From Apoderus coryli (lineage: Eukaryota > Arthropoda > Insecta > Coleoptera > Attelabidae), in the NCBI GenBank assembly GCA_911728435.2, contig OU452209.1, positions 17,032,869 to 17,096,868 of the forward strand: a stretch of DNA of 64,000 bases, in the 5' to 3' direction. The translations under genes and the position numbers were made by a program. Below the pieces are notes generated by a model that was given only the letters and a program-made list of their open reading frames with translations, made no database searches and was not told where the DNA came from. Shown here in pieces: positions 50,880 to 63,623 of the stretch; position 1 is the stretch's first letter, and every line of letters starts with the position of its first letter.

Positions 50880-51987
50880 ATGTACACTCAAAAATTAATA
50901 AATAATTATAACCTTTACACGACATTAAAACTTTTAAAACGTACAATGAGTTTAAGCACAAAACATGTTTTTGAAGTCGCAATACCAGTGCCTTGGGGTG
51001 AAGTTAGAGGCAAATGGTGGGGCCCGACGGATATACGACCAATTTTAACTACTCATGGATGGCAGGTACGTACGAATTAAAATACACATCTTCGTTGTAC
51101 ATTTGCTCGAAATTCTTAATATGTTGCTCTCTTAATTTTAGGATAGTTGTGGTTCATTCAATCGCCTAATACCGCTACTCTTAAATGGCAAAAACAGTTT
51201 TCTATGCATTGATTTCCCGGGCCATGGATACTCGTCTCATTTCAGTCCAGGAATGTACTATAATTACATGGATTATCTACTGGCTATAATGTACGTCATC
51301 CGTCATTTCAAATGGGACAAAGTGTCGCTTTTCGGACATTCACTAGGTGGCAGTGTATCACTACTATATTCAATGTTGTATCCAAATAGAGTTGATTTTA
51401 TCATTTGTAGTGATATACACATAACAATGAATGAAATAACACAATCTCGATGGCGTTATGCACATCACGTATTAGAGAAACATGTTGAATATGAGGACTT
51501 TTCAAAAGACAAAGAACCGCCTATTTATAGTTTGGAAGAATTAACAGAAAGGATACATCGCTCTTCGAGAGGTTTTTTTGAAAAACAGTATGCACATCAC
51601 ATTTTCGAACGTAATATTACAAAATCGAAAAAATTGCCGGGAAAATATTACTTTTCGCGCGATCCACGTGTTAAATTGGATGCATTTTTTTGTTTTTCTT
51701 ATGACGACTTATTGGCATTTTCAAAGAAAATCAACAATTGTCCGTTGCTGATCATTAAAGCAAATCAATCAAAATATACGGTACCTGAAATGTTTCAAAA
51801 TGTCGTTGAAGAAATTTTGAAAAGTAATAGAAACAGCCAACTGGCCTACGTCGACGGCGCACATCATGTTCATTTAAATAATCCAGAACGTATTAGTGAA
51901 TTAATAACAAAATTTATAGAAAATTACGATCTTGAAAACAGGCATAATAGTGGTTTTACCAGTTCATTAATTGTTAATGAAGTATAG
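50880..51987 (+). CDS. Alpha/beta serine hydrolase, kraken/SERHL-like
   Basis: Two exons, 50880-51065 and 51142-51987, giving 343 residues from the first ATG. The ATG at 50947 (MSLSTKHVFEVAIPVPWGEV) matches the usual family start better; the extra 22 residues could be a mitochondrial or peroxisomal leader. The nucleophile elbow is GHSLGG (LFGHSLGGSVSLLYS). The oxyanion region is near WQDSCGSFNRLIPLL, the lid region follows, and the catalytic His is likely in VDGAHHVHLNNPERI. PGHGYSSHF is the conserved loop after strand 4. Substrate is unknown; the family is annotated as serine hydrolase-like with possible detoxification or peroxisomal roles. Confidence 0.9.
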
Positions 51988-52054
51988 CAAAAATTTGTTT
52001 GTCATTTTAAGTAGGTACCTGAAATCCGTTATAAAAATTAAAAATATAATGGCC
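51988..52054. other. Short flank after the hydrolase gene
   Basis: AT-rich 3' flank before the 131-bp MITE; no AATAAA was noted immediately after the stop. Confidence 0.3.
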
Positions 52055-52185
52055 GGCTGCACCTAACCCCTGATAACTAACTACACCTAACCATTGTCTT
52101 TATAAAGACAATGGCCTAACGTTAGGGAAAGAATAAGTCCAAACAAAATACAATGGTTTATTCTTTCCCAATGTTAGGTGCTGCC
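52055..52185. mobile_element. 131-bp mini-MITE with nested hairpins
   Basis: Terminal inverted repeats GGCTGCACCTAAC (52055) and GTTAGGTGCTGCC (ending 52185) match at 12 of 13 positions. Inside are a perfect 24-nt palindrome at 52091-52114 and a second inverted repeat (CCTAACGTTAGGGAAAGAAT and its partner). No target duplication could be confirmed. The palindrome recurs twice at 54023-54078. Confidence 0.6.
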
Positions 52186-52248
52186 TCAAACTATTTGTGC
52201 AAACGGCCATAAATCTCTCAATGTACCAGTCCAAAAACGACATTTAAC

Positions 52249-52968
52249 TAGGGGTGACAACGATATATTAAAAATATCGATATATCGAAACAAATATCGA
52301 TATATACAACACGATATATCGGTACATTATCAAAATAAATGTATCTGCTACAGCTGCTTTCTTTCGCTAGTTTTCTTGATCCGAATTTATTAATCAGGAT
52401 TTGTTGGATTTCTGAAGGCTCGATAAGTAAAAGAGGCAAGGGGATTACGTATCCGGATCGCGATGGGCGCTAAAGTGGGAATGAATCAGAAAATACGTTT
52501 TTAGCAAAAGAACGTGTGAATTCAAACGCGTTTGGATCCTGAAATCAGTAGCGAAAGGTCCTTGTTGTGTTGCCGTAGCAGTCGACGCACACAACAAAAA
52601 ATCGAAATCGTCTAACTGGAAATAGATTATCAAAATTATTACTTCTAAGTTCTGTTGAAATTTTGATTTAATTGACCTAACCTAATGTAATTATTTCTAA
52701 CAAATATTCTTACGTTGGGTTGGAATGCATATGTATTTTCAGACGAATAAATTTTAATGAATACTATTTTATTTCATTATTTGAATCTTTAAAATTTGAA
52801 GTTTATTTACAACTACAAATCCACTCTAAAATAAAAATATAGCAAATATATCGATATATATATAAAATATCGATATTTTTCATTCGATATATCGAGTATA
52901 TCGATATATAGTTTCGATATATCTTTTGATTCAATATATCGATAGATTTATTTATTTTGGCATCCCTA
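52249..52968. mobile_element. hAT-type non-autonomous transposon, copy B (inverted relative to copy A)
   Basis: Same termini as 19887-20696 (TAGGGGTG...CATCCCTA), flanked by the exact 8-bp duplication CATTTAAC (52241-52248 and 52969-52976). It is 720 bp against 810 in copy A. Internal sequence and subterminal TATCGATA arrays match copy A in reverse orientation, proving one family with independent insertions. Confidence 0.92.
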
Positions 52969-53301
52969 CATTTAACCAATGAATTCTTCTTCTTCTCTTT
53001 ATTCATTGCTTCTTCTTCTTCTCTCTTTGTTTGACCTCTTGCCTAAACAGCATACGGCTTTATTCATTGCATTCAAACAACTTACGTCTTCTGCCTTTTT
53101 TGACATTGACATTAACCGCCTACGTCTAAATGCTGTCAGACCTGTCAATTTTTGATGCCTATATCCCAGTATAAAGATATTAGCCATATGCCATATTATG
53201 CTGTGCCTATATAAACAAAACAAACATTTTTTCTTAATGATTTTGTTTACAATCTGGTTGAAATTAAACTTAATAATAAAAATAAATTAATATTATATAT
53301 A

Positions 53302-53871
53302 ATGGCAACAAAACCACAATTAGCGATATCTCGGATTAACACAATAATGAAGAGCTCTTCAGATGTGGATTTCGTAAGTAAAGAATCCTCTTTGTTAATG
53401 TGTAGAGCCGCTGAAATGTTCTTGAAAAATCTAGCCACAGAAAGTAATAATAAAATAACCGGAAAAACCTTGGATTATAAACACTTAGCAGATGTTATAC
53501 ATGAAGATGATCGATACAATTTTTTACGGTAAGGTATAATTAAAATTATAATAATATAGGCTGTTCTAATGAAGTTATCAACATTTAGGGTTATGTTATG
53601 ATGTATTATTGGTTGTATCATTGTATTTTTATAAACAACAATGGTTGAATGTTGTATTAATTAATGTACCTGTATTTTTATTTTATCAAGTGACATTATG
53701 CCAAAAAAAATAACGGTATTAGAAGCGAGAAAGTTGATGGCCAAGAGACAGGCTTTGGAAAATGGAGCAAGTAGTGAAGATAGCTCCTCTTCGTCGTCAG
53801 ATTGTAGCAGCAGTACTGATAATGAAGACAACAATTCCACTAGCGATGATTTCGAACGCAATTATGAATAG
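53302..53871 (+). CDS. Chrac-16: CHRAC1/Chrac-16-type histone-fold protein
   Basis: Small histone-fold subunit of the chromatin accessibility complex (ISWI/ACF1), paired with the CHRAC14/POLE3 partner. Two exons in phase, 53302-53528 and 53691-53871; 135 residues. The histone fold spans about residues 7-90: LAISRINTIMKSSSDVDFVS (helix 1-loop), KESSLLMCRAAEMFLKNLA (helix 2), KTLDYKHLADVIHEDDRYNF and LRDIMPKKITVLEA. The C-terminus is acidic and Ser-rich (SSEDSSSSSSDC...), as in CHRAC1. POLE4 is the main alternative; the IMPKKI sequence after the fold favours CHRAC1. Confidence 0.85.
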
Positions 53872-54419
53872 ATTAGTTTAATATTATTTAATATTATTCT
53901 CGATATTATTATTTATTATAATTGTTTTAAGAAAAAAAAAAAGATTTTTACTTCAAGTTCACTAACTGTACAATTACCATGGCTTCGGCAGTGCAATTAC
54001 AATATTCAACGATATAGTAGGGCCATTGTGTTTATAAAGACAATGGTAGGGCCATTGTCTATTTATAAAGACAATGATAGGACACCGATCTGTGGTGGGA
54101 CGGTGGGACTTTTTCGTAACGTCTAGGCACTTCGATGTTATTGCTATTTGCTAGCCTACATTTCAGTTCTGCGGAACTGACGTGATATGGACGAGGTACT
54201 ACTCACCTCACTTTTATTTTTTTATAAAAGGACTCTCAATATTGGACTGTATGGTGAGTGAAAATTGCTGAGTTTCAATTACTTTGCAAGCGCAAACTGA
54301 GTTAAGTAAAAACAGTTGATTAAAAAAATATTATATCTTAGAGTGAGCTTCACACAATTGACAGGTGACATGTGTTTGAATTGTGAAATAGATTTTTTTT
54401 CCCAAATGAATTAATAAAA
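53872..54419. other. Spacer between Chrac-16 and the mitochondrial unit
   Basis: Contains two tandem copies of a palindromic motif, CCATTGTGTTTATAAAGACAATGG-like, at 54023-54046 and 54052-54078, also present in the MITE at 52091. No coding frame. The promoter of the downstream two-cistron unit should lie in the remaining part. Confidence 0.5.
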
Positions 54420-54681
54420 ATGAGTTTACCTTCGCGTTTTAATATTCTTAAATTGTACAAAGATTTATTAAGATACGGTGAGGTTTTAAAATTAACAGAT
54501 AACAAATATTTTTATCGTCGAATACGCAAAGAATTTGAGAAGAACAGACAATTAACTGATCCGGCTAAAATCAATCACAATTTTGAGGTTAGTTTTTGGA
54601 GTTTTATTAATTTTAATTATTATTTTTGTTATGTAATTTTAGAAGGGAATTGTGCTATTATTAAAACGATCAATCAAGTAA
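54420..54681 (+). CDS. LYR-motif microprotein, MIEF1-microprotein (L0R8F8)-like, 68 aa
   Basis: Two exons, 54420-54587 and 54643-54681, donor GTTAGT, phase 0. It reads [20 protein letters not shown] then [20 protein letters not shown] and [12 protein letters not shown]. The LYR position is LYK followed by DLLR. The order of LYR helix, FxxxxRxEFxKN, then a basic KG(I/L)V end matches the LYRM group that includes the human MIEF1 upstream-ORF microprotein, which binds mitochondrial acyl carrier protein and MALSU1 on the assembling large mitoribosomal subunit. Length also fits (about 70 residues). The next cistron begins 4 nt after its stop. Confidence 0.82.
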
Positions 54682-54685
54682 AACA

Positions 54686-55203
54686 ATGGTAATAGTGTTA
54701 TTATCATCAATTTTCAGTAGACAAAGAATAAAATTAGTAAATAATATTCCAGTAGTACTACTACTAGCAATAAGACATAATTCTAATACTATAGATTATT
54801 CCAAAGTACCAGAATTACTAGAAAGTGATTTAGAAGAGAGTTTTGTTAAAGGTTCTGGTCCTGGTGGGCAAAAAATTAATAAAACTGCAAGTTGTGTAGT
54901 GCTAAAACATTTACCAACAGGTAGCATAGGTACACTTTTTGTAATTTTGACATGAACTAAAACTTAATTTCCCTGATTGTAGGTTTAAGCATAAAGTGTC
55001 AAGAGACGCGGTTATTACAGCAAAACCGAAAATTAGCTCGGTCGTTGTTGGTAAGAAAACTAGACAATTTTTTGAACAAAGATTATAGTGTGGAAGCTCA
55101 ACAGAGGGTTTTAGACGACAGTAAACGTCGGTCAAACGATAGGAAAAAAGAAAAATTGCGAATATTGAAGGAACAGTGGAAAATTCGCGAGAATATTTCG
55201 TAA
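54686..55203 (+). CDS. Mitochondrial ribosome-rescue factor MTRFR (C12orf65-like)
   Basis: Class I release-factor-like protein that frees stalled mitochondrial ribosomes. Exons 54686-54920 and 54983-55203, phase 1; 151 residues. The N-terminus is a hydrophobic/basic mitochondrial leader. The GGQ domain carries [20 protein letters not shown], with the catalytic GGQ, followed by [20 protein letters not shown]. The C-terminal tail is basic ([20 protein letters not shown]), as in rescue factors that insert it into the ribosome. There is no codon-recognition domain. An AATAAA at 55207-55212 lies 4 nt after the stop. It is separated from the LYR cistron by only GCNN-scale spacing (54682-54685), so translation by reinitiation or leaky scanning is likely. 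Confidence 0.92.
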
Positions 55204-55206
55204 AAC

Positions 55207-55212
55207 AATAAA
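55207..55212 (+). terminator. Polyadenylation signal of the LYR/MTRFR unit
   Basis: AATAAA begins three bases after the MTRFR stop codon. It is the only such hexamer between the unit and the next gene's presumed promoter that is this close, giving a very short 3' UTR. Confidence 0.6.
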
Positions 55213-58200
55213 GGTAGGTACCTATGTGTTGTAGTGTAGTTAATAATTTACGTTACTTTCTACTTTCTGTTTAGTTGCAAATAAACACAAATTATATAGA
55301 TAATAGGTACCGACTTGGATTTTTTACGATACAAATAATAAAAAGATAGTCGCGGAACTTATGTAAAAGATGATATGCTATATGCGTACCTACTTCTATT
55401 TTTACACATATCGAGATATTTTTGAATTTGGGCTGGCATCCAAAAAAAATACAATTTCTCATTTAATTGTATTTCCATTCATATTTTATATTAATTGTGA
55501 ATAACTTGAATACTATATTATTTTTATTAAATAAAATTTAAGGAAATGATTTAATTTAAATGTAATTAGTTAATATTACTTTATTTTAATTTTAGTACAC
55601 CCCTGTAAACTTCTCAACCAATGACGGTGTGCGTCATTTGTTTAACTATTTCCGAAATATCTAGTGTTGCTAAGTAGGACTAGGTTTCTTTTTTAGTGTA
55701 ATACAATAATTACATAATTGGTTTTATCGTTTTTTTGAACTAATGGGGGATATTCTCTAAAGACACTTTTATTTGCTTAAGGATTACTATGAGAGTGAAT
55801 TTATTTTTTGGAGGAGTTTATGAAGATATTTTTGTGAGGTGGCAATACTGCACACACACAGCACACAGCTGCTGTGGAAAATTGTTTGTTTGTGATACCT
55901 ACTGCATACGAGAATACGATTATCAAATACAATCTTGTGATTGGTCAATTAAATTCTAGACGCGGTTGTTTTCGGCCGACCAGTGCCGAAGTTGTACACG
56001 TTTATAAAGGATTTTTTTATTTTATTATTAGCAAGTAGCAAGAACGTGTTTGTGTGGTGTTTATGTATACCTAAAGCTGTATTTATTTTTACTAAATTTA
56101 GTGTTAAATGTAAATTTTATAATATGTAATTTATCGCCAGATTAATAATAATAGGCTATTGAAGTTTTGTGCATTTAATAATATAATTTTGTCGATATTT
56201 TGGTGAACCACAAACAAGTTAGTGATTTACTACAGGTATCAAAAAATTTAGTGTTTAAAGAATTTAATCATTATAATCGTGTGTTATGGAAGGTGTCATG
56301 AGTCTAATGTAATAGTGTTTGTATGTTGGATAATTTCGTTGATTAGTTTAAGGTAAGAAATGTGTTTTATAATTTACTTTTCATAATATACAAGTTTGTA
56401 ACTATAATGGCGGCTTCGTTATCTTGCTCTATGCGTTGTTCCAGTAAAATCGATATTCTTTTATTACGAAAATGTCCATAGCCTAGTGTGATTGTTTGTT
56501 TATTATTCTTTTTGTATTGAAAGATTTTATATTATGCAAAAAATGTATGGTTGATACCGTTTTCTCAAATTATAATATTTTGTCTTTTTTGTCTCTAGAG
56601 ACCAATGATAAGTAGATAGGTTAAAATAATATACCTATGTAAACATTGGTATCCAAATTACCTAATAATTATTGAAGGTTTATAATCAACAACTCCTTAT
56701 AGATGTTATTGTTATAATACGTATAACTACCTAATATAAGTAAATTTAGTTTCACATTGGTATAAAGTAGGTATTAGGGAAAAATCGGTACTTAATAATA
56801 GGGGAAAATGGAAAATACCAAAGCTTATCTCTTAAAAACAGCAGAATAGCCTTAAATGGGTAATGGAAGAGACGTTTATTATTTTAAGCATTTAGGTAGG
56901 TATGTAGGTACCTACCTACCTACCGATCTGGATATTTTAAAATTTTTTGGAAAATGTAGGCATTATTCCTACATTTTCGTATTACTTAGGTAAGTGTAAA
57001 TTATCCCTGAAATTAACCATCTATTTTATTAGATACGTAAACGTCCCTCGCTGTGATTTATAAATAGAAAAATCTGTTTTTAAAATAAAGTATATAAGTA
57101 TTGGGCAGGTACCTATCTACTTAATATCGGAAATATACATTTTAGTATTTTAGAAACTCACGGACTCGTAGAATTTTCTATATCCAGTCATTTTTAAACA
57201 AATTTATACTTACCTAATATCATCCATGTAGGTAGGTATCATACCTATCTCCCGCTCGTTCTTAAATTAACGTTTTCATTTTTTGTTGTTTTATGTAGTA
57301 GGTATAACAGCTGTCAAAACATGTTTCAAATGGAGGTTGTATATACCTACCTACCCCAACCATAAATATCCATCGGTATTATTGATCTCGATAAATAGAT
57401 CAATAAACTTGAAACTGTGGTCATTTTTGAGGTTCAGGGGTCAGGATAAAACCTACTTACACATTTTTAGAAATTTTGTATGTAACGTTCTTCTGAATAC
57501 CCACTTAGGTAAGATTTTTTTAATGGGATACTTGTTAAAATTCAAATATGGGTACGTAATTGGATACCTACTTAGTTATAAAATTTTAAAATTGTATTTC
57601 ATTTATCTAACTAAAATGTCAAATTCATACCTACTACCAAAGATTATTAATCTTTGCTACTACATAGGTAGGTAGGCGGTACGTAGTATTTTCAGTACAA
57701 TCAGTAATTTCCTAAATAGATACCTATAAGTAGGTACTTTACGTATTGTTTTTCAATAAAAATTTACTTAAGCTGCCGCGGCACGCCGCCGTGTGTAAGA
57801 AACCGTTGTAATAGGTGTTGTATGTATGTTCCAATACCCAAACAAGTTGCTTTTAAATACCTACACATGATTTCCTTTTTCAATTAAGTAAGTAGGGTAT
57901 TCTTTTCTTTTTCAAAGAAAAAAAAACATCTGAGTATCAATTTAATGTAACTAATTACTTATCTAGGTACCTACTTTCTTTTTGTTTATTACACCAATTA
58001 TACCTACGTAGATACACATTATTTTTTAAATGGATAAAAACTATAGGCGAAGGGTCCGAAAAATCTGTAGGTATCCACGATAACTCCATACTCACTTTTA
58101 ACCTCGCTTTTAACAGGTTTTTAACAAATTTGGTACACAAATGGTTCAGAATAATTCTGGGTGCTGATTAACTTTTGGAAAACATTGAGTGTAGGCAAGA

Positions 58201-61200
58201 GGTTTAACAAAGGGTTCAAAAATTTATAGTTCTTAAAGATATCCGAAATATTGAATAATTTTTCATTGAATTAATAAAATATAACATTTAACATAAAAAA
58301 TAGATCACATAGGCGTTCGAAAAACTTACAAACATAATTGCTATACACAGAAATATTTACTGATTTATAGTTTTTATAGAATAATATCCTATGAAATGCA
58401 TCATACAAAATTTGCTTACAAAGGCGTTCGTAAATAGTGGAAAAGGGGTTAAAATAAATCGAAATATGGGATTATTTAAATAAAAAATAGCTGCTGTCTA
58501 CAATAAAAATAAGAAATAAATTTATTTAGAAATGTACCTAGCTTGTCACCAATAGTCTTACGAAAAAGGCAAATGACACAAGGGTCACAGAAATATTACT
58601 TTTTCACTTAAATATGGCTATTTGTGCATCGAGGACAGTTTATTACTTTTTAATTTCTCATTTTTGAATAAAATAGTTAGGTTTCTATGATTATAAGTAT
58701 AAGGCAGTTAGTTAAAATGTATTGTTGGTGATGATGGTATTAGTAGGTACCTAATATTGAATTGATCGATATTCTATTTTGTAGTTTTCTGCAAGTACCT
58801 AGTTAAGTCTAATTATTGTGATTTACTTAACTAGGGACCACGTATCTACCTATCATAATTATGCAGAAAAGTAAACTATTACTTTGAAAATTTATTATTA
58901 TACTTATCTACTAAGCATAGGTAAGTAAGTACCTAAATAGCTCTTATTGTTGTCAATTTTGTTGTACCTAATAATAAAACGGTAAAACAATCAAGTACCT
59001 AGGTAGGTATTAAATTTGTCTGGCTGTTATTAGTAGGTAGGTAGATATAGCACGAAAACGAGAGTTGTTTTATTAATAAAAATTATTATTGTGGACAGAT
59101 TTTAACAAAGCATGTTCACCGCTACATAAACAACAAGGTTAAAAAATTATAAACGGTCATATTTTTTATATAAAAATATAAGTGCAAATTAACAATAATG
59201 TGTATTTTTATTTTTGAATAAAAAATGATAGAGGTTAATTATATACTTACCTATATGGAAATTATTCTAATTTACCTATTACTTATGCATTTGTTAATTT
59301 TTGAACGGTTGAACAATGAAGATGACAGTGAGTTTTTATTATAAATAGTCCAATAGTTGCATTCAGTTGTATAGTTAATTATTTTAGTTTTAAGGAAAAT
59401 GAGAATCCTTATCTGAATTTTAATTAGGGAGATTACTTGCTTGTCTGCCCGTTTCATCCACGTTAGATAAGTAGGTACTTGGAAACGTGTTGCCCTCGTT
59501 GTTGCCCCAAACTAACATTTGGCAAGGATGACTAATATTATATCGTGGATATACGGGGTCTGTCCTATTCGTATCCAACCTGTGTTGATGAGTTCTCTGG
59601 GATTAAATTTAGCCATACAATTCGTATCGTAACACCGTTTAAAGTAGGTAAATCGCAACTTGTGTACTAAGATTCAGCAGGGTGTTCCATTTGACATAAG
59701 CAGAAGCAGAAGTTTTTCGAATGAGGCCAATTTTTTTGACCACGCTCTACTTATTAAATTTAAATTAAAGAAAATCATGACTAAAATAGCAGGAAAATGA
59801 CTTAGTTTTCGTCGATATTACAATCATTCAAGTAAGAAAATATTTAAACATTGTAATGAAATCCCGCTCTTATCAATTATTATAGTTCATAACAATTTAT
59901 AATAAATGAAACTATGACATTTAATATAGTTTATGAACACGTAATAATAAAAATAATTAAACTGAGTGTGTCTGAGAATGCCAGATGGATCTAATTAATT
60001 TTAATAGTATCGCAATCAAGTTTTCTAAATAATTATAATACAAGATTGCCGTTTGATGTGAAATCAATTTATTCTTGACATCTTTATTTATTATTATTAT
60101 TATTGATAGATTGTAATAATAATTACTTACCTACATAATATATAAACAATAAATATTGTGCTTGGATGTCGATTAATTCAAACAATATAGTTTTTTTTTG
60201 TAAAATTCATTCGCGTCAAACCATGAATAAACCAACATACGTGATTGGTCGTTCGTGTCTCGGTATTATTTTTATTTGAATCAATACCAATGGCGAACGA
60301 ACTCATATATACCTATATATTTATTTGTTAAATTGATGGAATAAAGCAATTGGGAAAATTATCAACCTGTTTGTATATATAATCTGAGATTCCACATTTA
60401 AATACATACATTATTGGAGAATATTTAATGAATGAGTTTGCAAACCTACATGCTGATGTCCAAAACGTACACCTTCTAAAATTAAAATTGTGGTTGCAAA
60501 AAACTTATGGACAATATGTGTACCGTAAGCCTATATATTTATATGTACTTATAAATAACTAATAACATTTCAACAAATAAATTATTCAAAAGTTGATTTT
60601 AATAGTCTACCTAAGCCACCACTTTTTTGCCTTATTTTTATTCTGAATGACTCATATACCTAATTAGTTTTTTATTGTTCATAAAGTCAATATGTAGGTA
60701 CAGAAAGAAAATATGGTTATTGTGGGAAGGTGTTTTAGAAAATATTACAAAACACATTTTGGAATTTCACATTAATTGTATTGTAAAATAATGTTGTTAA
60801 AATTAGATTGTGACACTAAAGCGATTTCAACCAAAAACTAATGGGTTCATCCTAGGACTAGCCTAAACTCATATACCAAAATTTAGCTCAATATGCGTCT
60901 CGGGGGACTTCAAAATGGTTATATCCGTCTTTATCTCAATTTTTTTTAGCGCGTTCACAATACCCTCCCTGAGCGGGAAAGTAATATATATCTATTAAGT
61001 ATATTATATTTTTTACACTTTTATTTATTGAACTTCAGATAATTTAAGCGTTTGGTGTCTATCTGTCTGCGTACAAGGGTTGATGGATACTTAAAACGAC
61101 AATAATAGGTAGGTGTCAGTCTCTCTTCCAGAGCAACGAACTTACAGTTAGTCTCGCATGTTGTGTATGATATTTTCAAGGCTGTTCACGTAATTATGGC

Positions 61201-63553
61201 TTTAATATCATGACAAACGAAAAGTTACATCAGATAAAACACTTTTTTTTATTGGCTATTTATAAATAATACCTACCGATATATATCATTTTAACTAACT
61301 ATGGCATCTGGTAGAAGAGGAGACGCAACTTGTATCGTCACTTTAAATAATTTAAAAGTAGTATCGTGCGAAGATAATTCATTGGTTAATTAAGGTTCAC
61401 ATGACATGACATAAACATAATTTTCATTTGTGAGATAGTTAAGAACATAAAGGTGTGATCTTATTATTAAACTTAATTCCATACTGGTCAATGTACTTAC
61501 TCATACCAAAAAAACTCTAAATGTTTATATTAGTCTAATTCCACACTATTTTTAACCAGTTAGGTATTTTGGCTATGCGATTTTGCCAAAGTATGACAAA
61601 CTTGCGGTTGCGGTCACGAACAAAATATCATTCACGAACATTGAACATTTCTTTTTGCCAAACATAGATCTCGTTTAAAATTGAAATTTCTAAACACATT
61701 TTTTATTTTCTGCGATTCTTTTCCATTTTATGCGGACACATCTATCATCTATACCTACCTAATGACGTGAGTCAAGTTTTACCTACGTTTTTTTTTATAA
61801 TAATAGGTACATTGGGAAAATTATATTATAACTAATTTTTATTAAAATAAAAATATCCTCCACAACTGTACACTAAAATGTGTAGGCTTAACACTTTTGG
61901 ATATCCAACCTTGAGTTTATATTAGACATAAATAATAAACTAAATATATATATAGGAAGACAATATATAGGTACTTGGTTTAAGTTTCAATTTTCGCTAC
62001 TATAATTTTAGTTCTAGTATATGCGGAAATTGTGTGGCTTTTTTGATAATTTTACGTTTAATAAATAAAATGTTTGATTACTAAGATACGGGACATGTTC
62101 AGCAATGCAAACTTCTAATGCCAAAATCCAATGTAGGTATTTTCTGAACCTCCTGGAAAAACATCTGCAATATTTGAAGATCAAGTAAGAATTTTAAAAG
62201 CATCTGTTGATTTTCGTCATGCCGTTTCTTGACTTTTGTATTGTTAGTCTTGTCTTTGTGTCTGTTCATCCGTAGGATTTTATTGCTCCGCAAATATTTA
62301 ATCATTTTCTGTACAGATTGGTCTTTTCATAAATAATAATTATTATTGTAGATTAGGAAATGTAAGCAGAAGGGAACAAGTGTCAAGCAATCGTAGGTTA
62401 CTATCATCTGTGGCAAACAAGAGTTCCATTGTGAATATTTTGCTTTACTATTAAAACTGTCGTATTATTTTTGCTCAGGCAATAATATTTTAAACCAGTG
62501 ATTATTTTATTTGACAATGGATTTCTGTCAAAATGTCAAGTAGTCAAAAATACAACAAGAAAATAAAGTTTTTTAAAAATATTATTGAAACCGTTCATTT
62601 TGTAGCAAATTACATTTACATATTAAAGAACATAACATTGTAAGTGAAAATATAATTATTTGATTACTTAGGTAATTTAATAAATGTTCATACTTTTTAT
62701 TGGTATAAAAAAAGGAACAAAGCCATAAGTATTTGAATACAGTAAATTTAAATATAATAATATATCGGCGCCCTCTTCAAAATATGATTAAGTCTATGTA
62801 TAATATCAATTATTTACTTGTCCTGTTTGCGTGACTGTTTATTTTAGGTGTCATTATTTCTAGACATTTTAATAGTTTACGAAAGTATAGAGAAGATAAG
62901 AACTGCGGGGAAGGCTTGTAGTGAACAGAACGGGTCTCGATGGTCTGATTTAGTCGGGCCGTGAAGAATGGTCACGGTGAAAATGAGAAGATTTACGAAT
63001 GTTGAAAATTGATGTGTGGTTAATATGACTATCGGATGCTAGGTCGTTGGTTGAAGTTCTTACATTATTTGTACTTTTAATTTTTATTATAATGCTCTTT
63101 CTTCGATATAATATACTTACGCAACGTTCGAGAGTTAGGTACTTTATTTTTTTATTAAATCATTTACAACTGTAAGCAATTCAGTATTTTATGAAAAACT
63201 ATACTTACTTCTTATTTCATGTAAATATTATTGTATCTACTTGGCTACGTTCATTTCATTTTCGTAATTCCATATTTACCAACTAACCTCATTTTACTAG
63301 CATATGCTGATTATGTCCACAGACATTATGTACAATTTACTTTTCCCTGATAAGATAAACCGTATATTGTCGCATGTTATGTTTAAAAAGATTTTTTAGT
63401 CATATTATCTGTGACGTTATTTGGCTTTTTTCCTAGTAAATAAATAATATTGATCATGATACCTACATAAGTTGATGATTTTGATAGAAATGTGTAATAG
63501 TTTTGTACTTTACAAATTGCAATTTAAAAAAATGGTTTTGTTTTAATTTGCAG
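55213..63553 (+). other. Long gene-free stretch, probably promoter, 5' UTR exon and first intron of the J-protein gene
   Basis: About 8.3 kb without a credible coding exon; the open frame at 57283-57675 is AT-rich and has no domain. Near 55965-56000 there is a local GC-richer patch (GCGGTTGTTTTCGGCCGACC). A good donor (AAG|GTAAGAAATG) lies at 56352/56353, so a non-coding first exon of roughly 55990-56352 is plausible. The remainder is dominated by TAGGTA/TACCTA words, densest at about 56895-56925. Confidence 0.4.
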
Positions 63554-63623
63554 TGTTTTACGTCTGTTATAATCTTTCGTAAAGCTGGGGTACAAAGAAG
63601 GTACTGGTAACAGCGGCACCAAC

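Noticed and set aside
57283..57675. 130-residue open frame on the plus strand
   Set aside because: AT-rich, Tyr/Ile/Leu/Lys-heavy composition, crosses several TACCTA words and has no domain or splice support.
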